NCBI GenBank assembly: GCA_021818565.1 | Contig: JAKATV010000197.1 | Location: forward strand, 1-5,512 | From: Planctomycetota bacterium | GTDB lineage: Bacteria > Planctomycetota > Phycisphaerae > WQYP01 | DNA length: 5,512 nucleotides | Reading direction: 5' to 3' | Shown here: in pieces, positions 5,435 through 5,512 of the stretch | Layout of the letters: every line of letters begins with the position of its first letter | How positions within the stretch are numbered: the first letter of the stretch is position 1 | Program-made: the position numbers and the translations under genes | Notes under the pieces: model-generated | Told to the model about the DNA's origin: nothing | Database searches by the model: none | What the model saw: the letters and a program-made list of their open reading frames with translations, nothing else

Positions 5435-5512
5435 GTCCAGTAATAGTAACTGGTTACGATCATGCGTAGTGGATTTGCGCATCCCTTGCGACGAAAACAG
5501 TTCATTTATCGG
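5420..5512. mobile_element. possible insertion-sequence end interrupting the transporter
   Basis: Transporter similarity stops near 5418-5422, and no frame of the remaining 90 nt encodes a membrane segment. The new sequence begins ACTGTCCGGTCATAAGT, which has the look of an IS terminal repeat, and contains CCAGT-N7-ACTGG at 5437-5453. An ATG at 5462 opens a frame that stays open to the window edge (MRSGFAHPLRRKQFIYR), compatible with a transposase start but not diagnostic. The other IS end, the target duplication and a transposase domain lie outside the window, so this is a suspicion only. Confidence 0.35.

Noticed and set aside
1..5512. CRISPR array, tRNA or rRNA genes
   Set aside because: No regularly spaced repeats and no cloverleaf or conserved rRNA sequence were seen on either strand.

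Overview
The window carries three genes on the + strand that look like a carbohydrate-utilisation locus. They are preceded by an AT-rich control region and end in what looks like a disruption. The best guess for the host is a member of the PVC group (Planctomycetota, Verrucomicrobiota, Lentisphaerota) or Armatimonadota. The reasons are a C-terminal domain of the prepilin-like H-X9-DG/DUF1559 type, which is abundant in those phyla, and a twin-arginine-exported GH89 enzyme. The phylum is inferred; no rRNA or marker gene is present.

Layout. Bases 1-76 may hold the last 24 codons of an upstream gene that I do not recognise. Bases 77-449 are AT-rich and non-coding. They contain several inverted repeats, an UP-element-like AT tract, a near-consensus sigma-70-type promoter (TTGACA at 364-369, TATACT at 386-391, 16-nt spacer) and a stem-loop in the expected 5' leader just before a Shine-Dalgarno. 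Bases 450-1922 encode an unusual chimeric protein: a signal-like segment, a partial GH114-like glycosidase (alpha-1,4-polygalactosaminidase family) segment, and then a C-terminal half resembling the body of DUF1559/H-X9-DG pseudopilins, without any prepilin N-terminus. Bases 2066-4354 encode a full-length alpha-N-acetylglucosaminidase-like enzyme (NAGLU, GH89) with a Tat-type leader and both catalytic glutamates. Bases 4439-5434 encode a sugar-porter-family MFS transporter that stops abruptly after TM7/early TM8. The 3' sequence no longer resembles a transporter in any frame, and an insertion-sequence end is one explanation.

How they may work together (inference): the GH89 enzyme, exported through Tat, would release alpha-linked amino sugars from a glycan, and the MFS porter would carry the released sugar inward. 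The GH114-like protein may act on or bind alpha-linked amino-sugar polymers, or may be a surface or pilus-associated component. The genes are co-oriented with 143-nt and 84-nt gaps and one obvious promoter, so co-transcription is likely. If the transporter truncation is real, the uptake step at this locus is broken.

The points most worth a second look are the GH114/pseudopilin chimera, the Asn-to-His change next to the catalytic acid in GH89, the abrupt end of the transporter, and the dense set of inverted repeats before the first gene.
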